From: Cognatundibacterium curvum
Lineage (GTDB): Bacteria > Pseudomonadota > Gammaproteobacteria > Burkholderiales > Burkholderiaceae_D
Direction of reading: 5' to 3'
Assembly (NCBI RefSeq): GCF_014284235.1
Contig: NZ_JACOGD010000001.1
Location: 434,001-498,000 of the forward strand
Length of the DNA stretch: 64,000 nt
In this document: positions 42,825-52,749 of the stretch, one piece after another
Layout of the letters: the number at the start of each line of letters is the position of its first letter
Numbering within the stretch: the first letter of the stretch is position 1
Notes under the pieces: generated by a model
Database searches by the model: none
Seen by the model: the letters and a program-made list of their open reading frames with translations, nothing else
What the model was told of the DNA's origin: nothing
Program-made: the position numbers and the translations under genes

Positions 42825-43679
42825 TCAGTCAAAGCGCCAATGCTCCCACACTGGCACAGAATCGCGCGGCAAGGCTTGTAAATGTCCGATATCGACCTCG
42901 AAATCCTCAGGCGAATGGAAATCAGAACCGCGTGAACTCAGAAAACCATAACGTGCGGCGATACCTGCGTATTCCGCATACTGATCCACGGTATGACTGC
43001 CAGTGACGGTTTCAATAGCAACACCACCGAAGGCCTTGAACTCGCGGAAGAAACAGTCAAACGCCAACGGCGTCAAATCATAACGACCAGGATGTGCGAT
43101 GACAGCTACACCGCCAGCTTCGCGTATCCAGCTGACAGCCTCGTTGAGATTGGCCCAACGATGCGGCACATAGCCCGGCTTGCCCTCAGTCAGGAAATGT
43201 TTGAATGCGTCAGAAACCGAGCTGGCCGCACCGATTTCCGCCAGATAACGCGCAAAGTGCGAACGCGAAATCAAATCGGGGTTGCCGACATATTTCAACG
43301 CACCTTCATAGACACCAGCGATTCCGGCACGCTGCTGCAGATCCTGCGCCATATCACGCGCACGGCGCTCGCGTCCAGAGCGGGTGTTAGCCAGACCGGC
43401 CAACAGTTGCGGGTTAGTTTCGTCGACTTGCAAACCAACGATATGCACCGTCTTCCCGGCCCAGGTCACCGAGACCTCCACTCCGGCGACAAATGGCAGG
43501 CAAAGGTCAGCGGCAGCCGCTCTGGCCTCAGCCACCCCACTAACCTCATCATGATCAGTCAGCGCCCATAACTCAACACCATTACGTTTTGCACGTATCG
43601 CCAGGTCAGATGGCGTCAGAACACCGTCCGACACTGTGGAGTGAGAATGCAGATCAGCGTTTAACAAGATGGCAGACAT
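42825..43679 (-). CDS. yciV: PHP-domain phosphoesterase, YciV-like (5'-3' exoribonuclease / nucleotide phosphatase)
   Basis: The 284-residue protein has the PHP metal-binding motifs 'ADLHSHSTVSDG', 'ALTDHDEVSG', 'VAGVEVS', 'VIAHPGRYDL' and 'SRGSDFHSPED', which together hold a trinuclear metal centre. The YciV group includes 3',5'-nucleoside bisphosphate phosphatases and RNase AM, which trims ribosomal RNA 5' ends in Escherichia coli. yciV and yciO are also neighbours in E. coli. The 164-base gap to yciO shows nothing notable. Confidence 0.9.
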   Translation of the reverse strand: MSAILLNADLHSHSTVSDGVLTPSDLAIRAKRNGVELWALTDHDEVSGVAEARAAAADLCLPFVAGVEVSVTWAGKTVHIVGLQVDETNPQLLAGLANTRSGRERRARDMAQDLQQRAGIAGVYEGALKYVGNPDLISRSHFARYLAEIGAASSVSDAFKHFLTEGKPGYVPHRWANLNEAVSWIREAGGVAVIAHPGRYDLTPLAFDCFFREFKAFGGVAIETVTGSHTVDQYAEYAGIAARYGFLSSRGSDFHSPEDFEVDIGHLQALPRDSVPVWEHWRFD

Positions 43680-43763
43680 AATTCAAATCATCAAAATCAT
43701 TTAAGGAAAGATTGTACTCCCCTCGCCATCATTGCGCTGCAACAGCCGGTAAACCTGAAGTGG

Positions 43764-46040
43764 TCAGATTTTCATTTCCAGACGCAGCGTCCAGGTGGTA
43801 TACGTGGTCGCCAAGGTTTTGTCATTACGATAGATGCCACCGGTTGTGACAGTATTGGCACTGTAAGAGTCCGCCGGACTCAGATTATTGGCCGACAAAC
43901 GCATTTGCAGGTTAGGACTCCACTTCCACAATGCGTAGGCGTCAAACTGGCGCTTTTTTCCCGTTTCCACAATCTGAGTCGCACTGGACTGGATTTCATA
44001 AGCTGGCGTCCAGTTGATACTGCCGCCCAGCGTCAGCGGCAAGCCGGCAAGCCGGTAATCCAGCCCGAGGTTTGCAGTTTGCTTAGGTTGTTGATCAAGC
44101 CGGTTATTTGGCCCAAGTATATCATCCACACTAGACCAGAAACGGCTGTAATTGGCACGAAAATCAATCGCAGGGCCTTCCGGCAAAAATTCCTGCAACT
44201 GGAATTTTGTATCGAATTCCATCCCCTTAGTGATTGCATGGCCTACGTTGACGGGTGAAGATACCCAGCGCGCGCCACTACCGTTATCGACTAACACTGT
44301 CCTTCTGCGTATCAGATCGTCGATACTTCTGACAAACAGGTTCAGACTCACGATACCAGCCCGGCTCAGATAATGTTCGAAGGCCAGGTCTATGCCTTTA
44401 GATAATTCCGGCTTCAGATTCGGGTTGCCGGTGCGGTCAGGCCGGGTGGCGCTGTTTTGATTTGAAATACTGGGAATCGCAATCAAATCATTCAAAGCAG
44501 GTGCGCGGTAAGTGCTGGTCAGACCAAGGCGGATCTGATCCTTGCTATCAGGGATACGCCAGACGCCATGCAAGACCGGGCTCCAGACCCGGCTATCGTT
44601 GTCTACATTTTGACGGGTCGACGAACTGGACGTATGTATTCCTTCCCAACGTACACCCGCGTAAGCTGAGAACTGCGGGCTGATATCAAATTCATCCTGT
44701 ACAAACAAAGCGATACGACGCGTGCTGGCATCAAGATTATCGCCAGACTCAGCATATTGTGGCAAACCATTATCGAGCGAAGTACGGGTCTGGCTACGTT
44801 TACCTGTTTCCAGCTCCCAGCCTGTCGCTATCGTATGCGCATCGCCTATCGGCATAGTCAGTTTGCCGCCGGTATTGAATGTACGGTCACGCGTATTGTT
44901 CACATCAGAAATCACATCAATTTGCTGACCCGTCTGATTGAACTGATAGCGCATGGAGGAACTGTTCATTTTCCCCAATCCGCCACCAAAGCGCACAACC
45001 AGCTTGCCATTGTTTTCAAATTTATGCTGCCAGTTACCAAAGCCACGCAGGAAAGTCGTTTCAGATTCATTCGATGCATTCGCTGTCGCATACGACTGCG
45101 GACCAAAGTAAGTGGGCGAACGAAATAACTCATTGACCTGATTGAAGGTCTGAGAGTTACTCTTCGAAGTCATCAGGAAGGGCTGAAAATTCAGGGTATC
45201 GCCATTTTCAAATTTATAGTTAAAACGCGGTGTCAGATGCAAGCCTGTCGTTTCACGATTGGTCTGATCCTGCTGGTGCTGCATCAGCACTGTTTCGCCA
45301 GCAGTATTTTTTTCCAGACTATCAGTCAGACTCTGGTCATGCTGCTTATTTTTAAAAACAGAGCCACTCATCACATAGCTCAGCGCACCGGCTTCACCCG
45401 GCACAGTCAGCGAGACATTGGGGGCCAGCCTTCCCTGCTCAGACCCAAGTGAAATCTTCAGATCAGTCGTCTTTTGCTTGTATTCTTCACGCAGCACAAT
45501 GTTAATCGTCCCAGCAATCGCCTGCGTGCTGAACTCTGCAACTGCACCTCGTACGATTTCTATGCGCTCAACCTGATCAGGCGACAAAGAGTCCATAGAG
45601 AAGCCGCGTGGTGCACGTTCACCATTAATTAAAATTTGCGTATAGCCATTACCCATACCACGCATACGGATATCGCCGCCACGACCAGGGCGCCCGCCTA
45701 CTGTCACACCAGGCAGGCGTTTTAAGACTTCGCCCAAACTGCTGTCACCATTACGATCCAGTTCTTCACGACCGTAGATAATCTTGCCCGCTGTCGATTG
45801 CCTGCGCTCCTCGACTTCAGTGCGGCCACCACTGACCGTCACTTGTTGCACCACTTCCTTGCCAGTCGCTGGCTTTACTTGCTTATCTGCCTTACCCGGC
45901 TCGGCTTTCGCCTTGGCCGGAGAAGTCGTAGCCTCTTTTACAGGCGCTTCTTCCTGTGTCGTCTGGGCATAACCGGAACTGACGGAAAACAGCATGCAAA
46001 TTGCAGCTGCAATAGGAGAAAGACGAAATGGTGTGCACAT
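43764..46040 (-). CDS. TonB-dependent outer membrane receptor
   Basis: The 758-residue protein has a signal peptide ending near 'VSSGYAQ', an Ala/Lys-rich linker and a TonB-box-like start ('KEVVQQVTVSG'). The plug domain follows, with 'LGEVLKRLPGVTVGGRPGRGGDIRMRGMG' and 'ERIEIVRGAVAEFSTQAIAGTINIVLRE'. A long barrel completes it. It imports a siderophore, cobalamin, carbohydrate or other ligand; the sequence does not show which. The last residue is Ile ('LEMKI') instead of the common aromatic. No regulator, FecIR pair or periplasmic binding protein is adjacent, and no clear Fur box was seen upstream. It seems to stand alone between yciV and purF. Confidence 0.9.
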   Translation of the reverse strand: MCTPFRLSPIAAAICMLFSVSSGYAQTTQEEAPVKEATTSPAKAKAEPGKADKQVKPATGKEVVQQVTVSGGRTEVEERRQSTAGKIIYGREELDRNGDSSLGEVLKRLPGVTVGGRPGRGGDIRMRGMGNGYTQILINGERAPRGFSMDSLSPDQVERIEIVRGAVAEFSTQAIAGTINIVLREEYKQKTTDLKISLGSEQGRLAPNVSLTVPGEAGALSYVMSGSVFKNKQHDQSLTDSLEKNTAGETVLMQHQQDQTNRETTGLHLTPRFNYKFENGDTLNFQPFLMTSKSNSQTFNQVNELFRSPTYFGPQSYATANASNESETTFLRGFGNWQHKFENNGKLVVRFGGGLGKMNSSSMRYQFNQTGQQIDVISDVNNTRDRTFNTGGKLTMPIGDAHTIATGWELETGKRSQTRTSLDNGLPQYAESGDNLDASTRRIALFVQDEFDISPQFSAYAGVRWEGIHTSSSSTRQNVDNDSRVWSPVLHGVWRIPDSKDQIRLGLTSTYRAPALNDLIAIPSISNQNSATRPDRTGNPNLKPELSKGIDLAFEHYLSRAGIVSLNLFVRSIDDLIRRRTVLVDNGSGARWVSSPVNVGHAITKGMEFDTKFQLQEFLPEGPAIDFRANYSRFWSSVDDILGPNNRLDQQPKQTANLGLDYRLAGLPLTLGGSINWTPAYEIQSSATQIVETGKKRQFDAYALWKWSPNLQMRLSANNLSPADSYSANTVTTGGIYRNDKTLATTYTTWTLRLEMKI

Positions 46041-46275
46041 GAAAACTCTCTTGAACGGATGGTATGCTGAGGCGGCTTTGGCTGAGGACTAACTGGCTGA
46101 CCACCTGAAAAAGCATTAAGAATCGAATGTCGCCTATTGTATTTTTTGCTGCAAGCATGCGCTACCGCTTTGTGCGGCTGATTTGTATAGAAATGAAACG
46201 AAGTGAGTCTGGTGCCAATGTTTTGCCTCAGAGGCGTGACTTACATCCCTTTTCTCTCACACCTTCGTGGATCAA

Positions 46276-46310
46276 AGAAAAAGCCCGCACACCTTATAGT
46301 ATGCGGGCTT
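46276..46310 (-). terminator. Rho-independent terminator after purF
   Basis: On the minus strand AAGCCCGCA (46310-46302) pairs with TGCGGGCTT (46289-46281) around a 12-base loop, followed by a T-rich stretch. It lies 39 bases past the purF stop. Confidence 0.8.
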
Positions 46311-46348
46311 AGCTCAATCAGACGCTGCGCGCTGAGTCAGCTCACTGC

Positions 46349-47869
46349 TTAGTCCTGACGTGCCGCCAGATTCAGATTCAATTGCGAACGCAACAAATCT
46401 TCTGTTTCCGGGCGTGGATTGTTACGGGCGTGTTCCAGTTTATCGAGGTAAGCCGGGCTTACGTCGCCGGTGATGTAGAAGCCATCGAAGCAGGATGCTT
46501 CTATGTTTTTCAACAAAGGATTCACATCAGAGATAGAACGTTTCATTGCATCGACGTCCTGATACACCAGCGCATCTGCGGTGATTTCACGGCACACTTC
46601 TTCGTCCGAGCGACCGAAAGCAATCAGCTCGCTACGGGTAGGCATATCGATACCGTAGACATTCGGGAACTTCACTGGTGGTGCAGCGGATGCAAAAATA
46701 ACCCGCTTGGCACCGGATTCGCGTGCCATCTGCACGATTTCACGACTGGTGGTGCCGCGCACTATCGAATCATCGACCAGCAAGACACTCTTACCTTTGA
46801 ACTCGGAGCCGATCGCATTCAATTTCTGACGTACCGATTTGCGGCGCACAGACTGGCCAGGCATCATGAAGGTACGACCGATATAACGGTTCTTGATAAA
46901 ACCTTCCCGATAATCGAGATTCAGCTTCAATGCGAGCTCCATTGCCGATGGACGTGAAGAATCAGGAATCGGCATCACCACATCAATATCACCGGCGCTG
47001 AACTGGCTGCGTACTTTTTCTGCCAGATACTCACCCATTTTCAGACGAGTCAGATAGACAGAGGCGCCATCAATAATGGAATCCGGACGGGCCAGGTACA
47101 CGTATTCAAACGCACAGGGATTCAGACTAGGATTGTCTGCACATTGCTGGTTATACAGTTTGCCGTCGAGGTCGATAAACAAGGCCTCGCCCGGTTCTAC
47201 GTCACGCAGGAAAGTGAAGCCCAGACCTTCCAGAGCAACCGATTCACTGGCGATCATGTACTCTCTGCCACTCTCATTTTCCGAGTAGCCTATGCACAGT
47301 GGACGGATACCGAAAGGATCACGGAAGGCCAGCAAGCCATAACCGGCAATCTGCGCTACCACCGCATAAGAACCACGCACACGGCGATGCAGCATGGACA
47401 CGGCACGGAACAGTCCTTCAGGATCCAGAGAGTAACCACTGGTCACTTCCTGTATCTGATGCGCGAGAATATTCAGCAGAACCTCGGAATCTGAATCCGT
47501 GTTCAGATGACGGCGGTCATTCTTGAACAACTCAGTTTTGAGCTCAACCGCATTGGTCAGGTTGCCATTATGTGCCAGCACAATACCAAACGGTGCATTC
47601 ACGTAGAAAGGCTGCGCTTCCTCTTCGCTGGTAGAACCGGCAGTCGGATAACGCACCTGCCCGATACCGACATTACCCGGCAAAGAGCGCATATTACGCG
47701 TGCGGAATACGTCACGAACCAGACCATTCGCTTTGTGCATGGCAAATTTATTGCCGTGATTGGTAGCGATGCCAGCAGCATCCTGACCACGATGCTGCAA
47801 CAGCAGCAGCGCATCATAGAGCAACTGATTAACGGGATTATTTGAAACAACACCTACGATGCCACACAT
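46349..47869 (-). CDS. purF: Amidophosphoribosyltransferase
   Basis: PurF makes phosphoribosylamine from PRPP and glutamine, the first step of purine synthesis. The nucleophile is C2 of 'MCGIVGVVSNNP' after removal of Met. The N-terminal glutamine amidotransferase domain has 'LLQHRGQDAAGIAT' and 'GIVLAHNGNLTN'. The C-terminal PRPP domain has 'VLLVDDSIVRGTTS'. The 506-residue length is normal. It ends the trp-acc-fol-cvpA-purF block. In other Burkholderiales purF is often followed by metZ, but here a terminator and a TonB-dependent receptor gene follow. Confidence 0.97.
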   Translation of the reverse strand: MCGIVGVVSNNPVNQLLYDALLLLQHRGQDAAGIATNHGNKFAMHKANGLVRDVFRTRNMRSLPGNVGIGQVRYPTAGSTSEEEAQPFYVNAPFGIVLAHNGNLTNAVELKTELFKNDRRHLNTDSDSEVLLNILAHQIQEVTSGYSLDPEGLFRAVSMLHRRVRGSYAVVAQIAGYGLLAFRDPFGIRPLCIGYSENESGREYMIASESVALEGLGFTFLRDVEPGEALFIDLDGKLYNQQCADNPSLNPCAFEYVYLARPDSIIDGASVYLTRLKMGEYLAEKVRSQFSAGDIDVVMPIPDSSRPSAMELALKLNLDYREGFIKNRYIGRTFMMPGQSVRRKSVRQKLNAIGSEFKGKSVLLVDDSIVRGTTSREIVQMARESGAKRVIFASAAPPVKFPNVYGIDMPTRSELIAFGRSDEEVCREITADALVYQDVDAMKRSISDVNPLLKNIEASCFDGFYITGDVSPAYLDKLEHARNNPRPETEDLLRSQLNLNLAARQD

Positions 47870-47891
47870 GGTGGACTCCTAAAAAGACAAG

Positions 47892-48380
47892 TTAAAACCG
47901 AACATGATGGGAAATCGACGTGGGCAGAAATGGGATCACAGTATGTGCCGCTGTTTCTGCCAAAGGACTGAGCAAGGCTTCTTTCCAGAAGGCTTGCTGT
48001 GGCATGGAGGTCATGCCACACACTAAAACTGCTGCCAGGACTAGTACACAGCCCCGGGCAAAACCGAATAAGCCACCCAACCCACGATCTGCCAGCGATA
48101 AGCCACTGGCTTTGATAACAGCATCGACTGCCATCATGACCAGCGCCATGAGCAAACGTACGCCAACAAACAGGAGGATAAAAGCTACGATCAGGCGCAC
48201 GATCTGGCCCGGAAAAAAAGATGGCAACCAGGAGGCCAGTAATTCACTGTAAGCATTAGCAATAACAAAAGCGACAGTCCAGCTGACCAGGGACAGGATT
48301 TCCTTGATAAGTCCACGCATGGTGCTGATAACGACAGAGCAGATCAGTATCAGCAGAACGATGTAATCAAAGAGTGTCAC
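47892..48380 (-). CDS. cvpA: CvpA-family membrane protein
   Basis: The 162-residue protein has four predicted membrane helices, starting 'TLFDYIVLLILICSVVISTMRGLIKEI', which is the typical CvpA start. CvpA is an inner-membrane protein needed for colicin V production in Escherichia coli and for envelope stress tolerance; its molecular function is unknown. It lies 22 bases before purF and 12 bases after the SPOR gene, the usual cvpA-purF order. Confidence 0.92.
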   Translation of the reverse strand: MTLFDYIVLLILICSVVISTMRGLIKEILSLVSWTVAFVIANAYSELLASWLPSFFPGQIVRLIVAFILLFVGVRLLMALVMMAVDAVIKASGLSLADRGLGGLFGFARGCVLVLAAVLVCGMTSMPQQAFWKEALLSPLAETAAHTVIPFLPTSISHHVRF

Positions 48381-48392
48381 TTAAATTCCCGC

Positions 48393-49451
48393 TCAGTTTG
48401 GAACCAAAGTACCGCTTAAACCCAGCTTATCCAGTTTAGCGCGCGCTTTATCGGCTTCTTCTTTGGATTCAAAGGGGCCGATACGAACCCGTATCTTGTC
48501 ACCTGAACTGGTCGCTACCTTTTGCGTATAAGAACGGATATTGGCAGACCTGAGTTTAGACTGTAATTCGTCGACTTTTTCCTGGGAAGCCAATGCAGCT
48601 ACCTGCACAGTATAGGAAGATTTTTCTGTATGTTCAGTTTTTGTTGTGGCCTGCGGCTTAGCGGGTGTTTTACCTTCGAGAATAGCTAATGCGCGTGCCG
48701 TCTCATCATCACTGGCTGCGTTTTTGACAGGCTTGGCGGGCTCAGCTTTTGGCTCTGGCTTACGTTCGGACTTAGGTTCAGGCTTAGCTTCGGTCTTAAC
48801 TTCCGGCTTCGCATGCTCTTTTTCTGGCGACTTTTGTGCCTTGTCTGCGGGTTTAGCTTCCGTTTTGGAATCGGCTCTGAGCTCTTTGATCTCGCGGCGA
48901 GCTTCCGTAATGACTTCAGGCTGACGTTCAGTCTTGGTGTTTTTTTCTGGTGTTGCGGTCAGTGCAGCTGTCTGGCCAGTTGCTGGCTTGCTTTCCGTTT
49001 TGGGAAGTGCTGGCATGTCCTTCGCTTTTGGCAAAGGTGGCGCTGGCTCGATAATTTCTTCAACCGGTTCAGCCGGTGTAATCACAGGCCGCCTGTTCGA
49101 GCCAGCCTCGGGGGTTTCTGCCTGATTTTGATTAGCAGCCAGTTCAGGTGCTTTGTCTTTAGAGGGGATGCGAATTTGCACATCATCACCCAAAGGCTTA
49201 GGTTCAGAGTCGAACAACATGGGCAAGCCGATCACAGCAGCCAGCGCGATAGCACTGGCCCCGATCAAACGGCGGCGCGCACGTTTTTTTTCAGGAAGGA
49301 TAGGATCTTCAACCCTGGAACGACGGGAAGCAGCGGCTTTCTTAGAGCGCGAGCGCGTTTCCACGCTATCCTCTTCCGCACGGGAGCGGAATTCGCCATT
49401 TTCATAGCTATCGGACGTATCTTGCTTTTTGAAACGCGAGAACAAACCCAT
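48393..49451 (-). CDS. SPOR-domain membrane protein (DedD-like)
   Basis: SPOR domains bind denuded peptidoglycan at the division site. The 352-residue protein has a basic cytoplasmic N terminus and one membrane helix ('LIGASAIALAAVIGLPMLF'). A long periplasmic linker of Lys/Glu/Pro/Ala repeats follows (about 80-270), then a C-terminal SPOR domain ('SSYTVQVAALASQEKVDEL', 'RVRIGPFESKEEADKARAKL'). The layout is that of DedD, whose gene also lies between folC and cvpA in other proteobacteria. The ATG at 49451 ('MGLFSRFKKQD') is preferred over one two codons earlier. Confidence 0.88.
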   Translation of the reverse strand: MGLFSRFKKQDTSDSYENGEFRSRAEEDSVETRSRSKKAAASRRSRVEDPILPEKKRARRRLIGASAIALAAVIGLPMLFDSEPKPLGDDVQIRIPSKDKAPELAANQNQAETPEAGSNRRPVITPAEPVEEIIEPAPPLPKAKDMPALPKTESKPATGQTAALTATPEKNTKTERQPEVITEARREIKELRADSKTEAKPADKAQKSPEKEHAKPEVKTEAKPEPKSERKPEPKAEPAKPVKNAASDDETARALAILEGKTPAKPQATTKTEHTEKSSYTVQVAALASQEKVDELQSKLRSANIRSYTQKVATSSGDKIRVRIGPFESKEEADKARAKLDKLGLSGTLVPN

Positions 49452-49510
49452 GTGCAAATTTCTGTCTGGTTAGCAGTCCCCACATCCATCAGAGATATGG
49501 GGTCGCAAAA

Positions 49511-50803
49511 TCATGTATGGATTGCAGATCTTCTGGCGCGCATCACACCCGCAACCGTCAGGAAAGATCCAAAGACCACTATTCTATCATTTTCCCCGGC
49601 TTTACTCATCGCATAGTGATAAGCTTCTTCAGGATTTTGAAATGTTTGTACGCTGTGTTCTGTGTCAGACACCACACCTGCATCCAGCAAACGCTGCTCT
49701 AACTGACTCGCCGTCGCTGCACGTGGCAAAGGCAAATCTGTCACGCACCAGTGATCAATCTTGCCCTTCAACTGCGCGATCACGCCATCAATATCTTTGT
49801 CCAGCATGGAGCCGAATACCGCATAGGTATAAGCATGAAAGCCCATGTTATCCATATTCTGCGCCAGGGTGGCTGCCGCATGCGGGTTGTGCGCGACATC
49901 GAGCACTACCACCGGACGTCCCGGCATCACCTGGAAGCGCCCGGGCAAATCGACCATCACCAGACCGGTACGCACTTCCTGCGCCCCAACCGGCAATACA
50001 TCCTTCAGAGATTCTAAGGCCGCCAATACTGCAGCAGCATTCAACAATTGATTGGCGCCGCGCAGGCTAGGATAGCCCAGCGAATTGCGGCGCTGATTAC
50101 GCCCACCATAATTCCACTGCTGCTTGTCGCCGTTATAGTTGAAATCACGGCCAAACAACCACAGATCAGCGCCTATCGACGTAGCATGATCAATCAGGGA
50201 TTGCGGCGGCACCGGGTCACCGCAAATCGCAGTACGACCCGGGCGGAAAATTCCCGCTTTTTCGAAACCGATTTTTTCACGGGTATCACCCAGATAATCA
50301 GTGTGGTCTATATCGATGCTGGTGACGACAGACACATCCGCATCAATCACATTCACCGCATCCAGCCTGCCGCCCAGCCCGACTTCCAGTATCACCACAT
50401 CCAGCGGCGCTTTGGCCAGCAAATCACAAATTGCAAGCGTGGTGAATTCAAAATACGTCAGCGAGACATCGTCACGTGCGGCTTCCACGCGATCAAAGGC
50501 CGCGATGAATTCTGCATCGACCACGTTTTCGCCATTGATACGGGCACGCTCGTTAAAATCGAGAAAATGTGGCTTACTGTATAAACCTACCCGATAGCCA
50601 GCCTGCATCAGGATCGCTTCCAGCATGGCGCAGGTAGAGCCTTTTCCATTGGTGCCGGCGACCATAATCACAGGACAGGAAAACTGTATTCCCATGCGGT
50701 TCTTGACCGCAGCAACGCGGTCCAGTCCCATATCAATTTCTTTAAAATGGCGTTGCTCTAACAGCGACAGCCATGCTGGTAAGGTAGTTGGCAGATTTTG
50801 CAT
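49511..50803 (-). CDS. folC: Folylpolyglutamate synthase / dihydrofolate synthase
   Basis: FolC joins glutamate to dihydropteroate and lengthens folate tails. The 430-residue protein has the Mur-ligase-type ATP site 'VAGTNGKGSTCAML', 'YFEFTTLAICDLL', 'LGGRLDAVNVI' and a C-terminal domain with 'VLDVAHNPHAAATLA'. Its ATG comes directly after a hairpin plus T tract, and the GAGG that could be its ribosome-binding site is part of that hairpin, so its expression may be regulated. It lies between accD and the SPOR gene, as in many betaproteobacteria. Confidence 0.95.
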   Translation of the reverse strand: MQNLPTTLPAWLSLLEQRHFKEIDMGLDRVAAVKNRMGIQFSCPVIMVAGTNGKGSTCAMLEAILMQAGYRVGLYSKPHFLDFNERARINGENVVDAEFIAAFDRVEAARDDVSLTYFEFTTLAICDLLAKAPLDVVILEVGLGGRLDAVNVIDADVSVVTSIDIDHTDYLGDTREKIGFEKAGIFRPGRTAICGDPVPPQSLIDHATSIGADLWLFGRDFNYNGDKQQWNYGGRNQRRNSLGYPSLRGANQLLNAAAVLAALESLKDVLPVGAQEVRTGLVMVDLPGRFQVMPGRPVVVLDVAHNPHAAATLAQNMDNMGFHAYTYAVFGSMLDKDIDGVIAQLKGKIDHWCVTDLPLPRAATASQLEQRLLDAGVVSDTEHSVQTFQNPEEAYHYAMSKAGENDRIVVFGSFLTVAGVMRARRSAIHT

Positions 50804-50808
50804 GATAT

Positions 50809-50860
50809 AAAAAAAGCCCTCAGCAACGGGATCTGTACACAGACCCCAAGCCTTGGGCTT
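50809..50860 (-). terminator. Hairpin and U tract between accD and folC
   Basis: On the minus strand AAGCCC (50860-50855) pairs with GGGCTT (50819-50814), followed by seven T (50815-50809). Inside, GGGxTCTG-type sequence pairs with CAGAxCCC (50846-50840 with 50835-50828). A competing small hairpin, CCCAA/TTGGG, overlaps the outer 5' arm. The GAGG near folC's start lies in the 3' arm. It may be an attenuator within the operon. Confidence 0.6.
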
Positions 50861-50880
50861 CCTGAAAAATAGATTAAAAC

Positions 50881-51753
50881 TTAAGCGACTGCTTCAGCAG
50901 GCTGATTTTGCAGCAAAGCGAGCAGACGGGCGATTTCTTCGCGCATCTTACGACGGTCGATGATCATATCGATCGCGCCTTTTTGCAGCAGGAACTCGGA
51001 ACGCTGGAAGCCTTCCGGTAATTTTTCGCGTACTGTGTTTTCGATCACACGTGGGCCAGCGAAACCGATCAGCGCTTTTGGCTCACCGATCACCACATCA
51101 CCCAGGAAGGCAAACGAGGCAGATACACCGCCCATGGTTGGATCGGTCAACACAGAAATAAATGGCAGACGCTGTTCAGATAATTTGGTCAGCATCGCAG
51201 TCGTTTTCGCCATTTGCATCAACGATAACAAGCCTTCCTGCATACGTGCACCACCGGTAGCGGTGAAGCAGACAAACGGCACTTTTTGTTCCAGTGCGGC
51301 CTGTACACCACGTACGAAACGTTCACCGACGACGGAACCCATAGAGCCGCCCATGAATTCAAATTCAAAGCAGGCTGCCACCACCGGCACCGACATAATC
51401 GAACCGCCCATCACCAGCAAGGCATCGGTTTCACCGGTGGTTTCCAGTGCGTCTTTCAGGCGGTCAGGATATTTTTTACTGTCTTTGAATTTCAGCGTAT
51501 CCACCGGCAGCACTTCCTGACCGATTTCATAACGTCCGCCAGCATCAAGCAAGGCATCCAGACGCTCACGCGCACCGATACGCATGTGGTGACTGCACTT
51601 AGGGCAGACATGAATATTGGCTTCCAGGTCGGAACGGTACAACACCGCTTCACAGGATGGGCATTTCACCCATAAGCCCTCAGGAATAGACTTGCGTGTT
51701 GCAGATTCCGAGCGCTGTATGCGCGGTGGTAACAGTTTTTCTAACCAGCTCAT
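50881..51753 (-). CDS. accD: Acetyl-CoA carboxylase carboxyltransferase subunit beta
   Basis: AccD with AccA moves the carboxyl group from biotin to acetyl-CoA to make malonyl-CoA for fatty acids. The N-terminal zinc ribbon is visible as '[20 protein letters not shown]' then '[11 protein letters not shown]'. The carboxyltransferase part has '[20 protein letters not shown]' and '[11 protein letters not shown]'. The 290-residue length is normal. It lies between trpA and folC in the standard order. Confidence 0.97.
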   Translation of the reverse strand: MSWLEKLLPPRIQRSESATRKSIPEGLWVKCPSCEAVLYRSDLEANIHVCPKCSHHMRIGARERLDALLDAGGRYEIGQEVLPVDTLKFKDSKKYPDRLKDALETTGETDALLVMGGSIMSVPVVAACFEFEFMGGSMGSVVGERFVRGVQAALEQKVPFVCFTATGGARMQEGLLSLMQMAKTTAMLTKLSEQRLPFISVLTDPTMGGVSASFAFLGDVVIGEPKALIGFAGPRVIENTVREKLPEGFQRSEFLLQKGAIDMIIDRRKMREEIARLLALLQNQPAEAVA

Positions 51754-51850
51754 GTTTTCTCCTCTTGCCAGCTTGCATCTGACAGATCAAGCACATGACC
51801 CCGCTGATACGGGGCCAAACAGTTGCCACAAAGTGCAATAGGCGCGTATT

Positions 51851-52648
51851 TTACCCGTCTAAGGCCTCTCTGACACCAGAAATAAAAGTTTTTACGGCAT
51901 TCACTGCCTGATCCCTTGGGGTGGTTTCGAGTTCCTGAATAATCCGGGACCCGATCACGACCGCATCCGAAACGCTGGCAATTGCACGCGCCGTCTGTCC
52001 ATCACGAATACCAAAGCCAACACCGACTGGCACCTGGACATGTCGCTTAATCTTAGGAATCATCTCTGCCACAGCAGACAAATCCAGACTACCGGAACCG
52101 GTCACCCCTTTTAAAGACACGTAGTACACATAACCGGATGCGATTTTACCTACCAGCGCAATCCTCTCCTCAGTCGAGGTCGGCGCCAGCAGGAATATGG
52201 TATCCATGCCATGTTGCTGCATGCTTTTTGCAAATTCTTCGCATTCTTCCGGTGGATAATCTACCACCAACACCCCGTCCACACCCGCTTCTGCGGCAGC
52301 CTCAATAAAGACTTGCTGCCCCATGCGCTCTATAGGATTGGCATATCCCATCAGCACCACCGGCGTTTTTTGATTGTTTACTCTAAATTCGCGGACGAAT
52401 TGTAATACATCCCGCAAGCCAACTCCAAATTGCAATGCTCTTTCGGATGCGCGCTGTATCACAGGTCCATCCGCCATGGGGTCGGAAAACGGCACGCCCA
52501 GCTCGATAATATCGGCACCACCCTCGACCAGGGCGTGCATCAGCGGCACCGTCATGTCAGGCGCCGGATCGCCCGCAGTAATGAAGGGAATCAGACCTTT
52601 ACGTTGTTCTGCCGCGAGCGCAGCGAGTACAGATTGAATTTTTGACAT
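51851..52648 (-). CDS. trpA: Tryptophan synthase alpha subunit
   Basis: TrpA splits indole-3-glycerol phosphate into indole, passed to TrpB, and glyceraldehyde 3-phosphate. This 265-residue TIM barrel has the catalytic glutamate and aspartate in '[20 protein letters not shown]', and '[12 protein letters not shown]' at the phosphate site. It is 101 bases after trpB, a gap that holds a small GC-rich hairpin. Confidence 0.97.
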   Translation of the reverse strand: MSKIQSVLAALAAEQRKGLIPFITAGDPAPDMTVPLMHALVEGGADIIELGVPFSDPMADGPVIQRASERALQFGVGLRDVLQFVREFRVNNQKTPVVLMGYANPIERMGQQVFIEAAAEAGVDGVLVVDYPPEECEEFAKSMQQHGMDTIFLLAPTSTEERIALVGKIASGYVYYVSLKGVTGSGSLDLSAVAEMIPKIKRHVQVPVGVGFGIRDGQTARAIASVSDAVVIGSRIIQELETTPRDQAVNAVKTFISGVREALDG

Positions 52649-52686
52649 ATTGATAGACCAAAGAGGATAAACACCAGGCAGGCTGT

Positions 52687-52710
52687 GCCGGGCGCTTTGT
52701 GTAGCCCGGC
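52687..52710. repeat. GC-rich hairpin between trpB and trpA
   Basis: GCCGGGC (52687-52693) pairs with GCCCGGC (52704-52710) around a 10-base loop. There is no T tract. It may affect mRNA stability or relative expression of the two genes. Confidence 0.5.
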
Positions 52711-52749
52711 AATGCAGCGATTGCCACTTCAGGAGATTCAGCTACGCAT

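Noticed and set aside
42993..43571. 192-codon plus-strand frame
   Set aside because: It is antisense to the PHP phosphoesterase gene with its conserved metal motifs, so it is a shadow.
48813..49616. 267-codon plus-strand frame
   Set aside because: It is antisense to the repetitive Lys/Glu/Pro linker of the SPOR protein. Such repeats give long open frames on the other strand.
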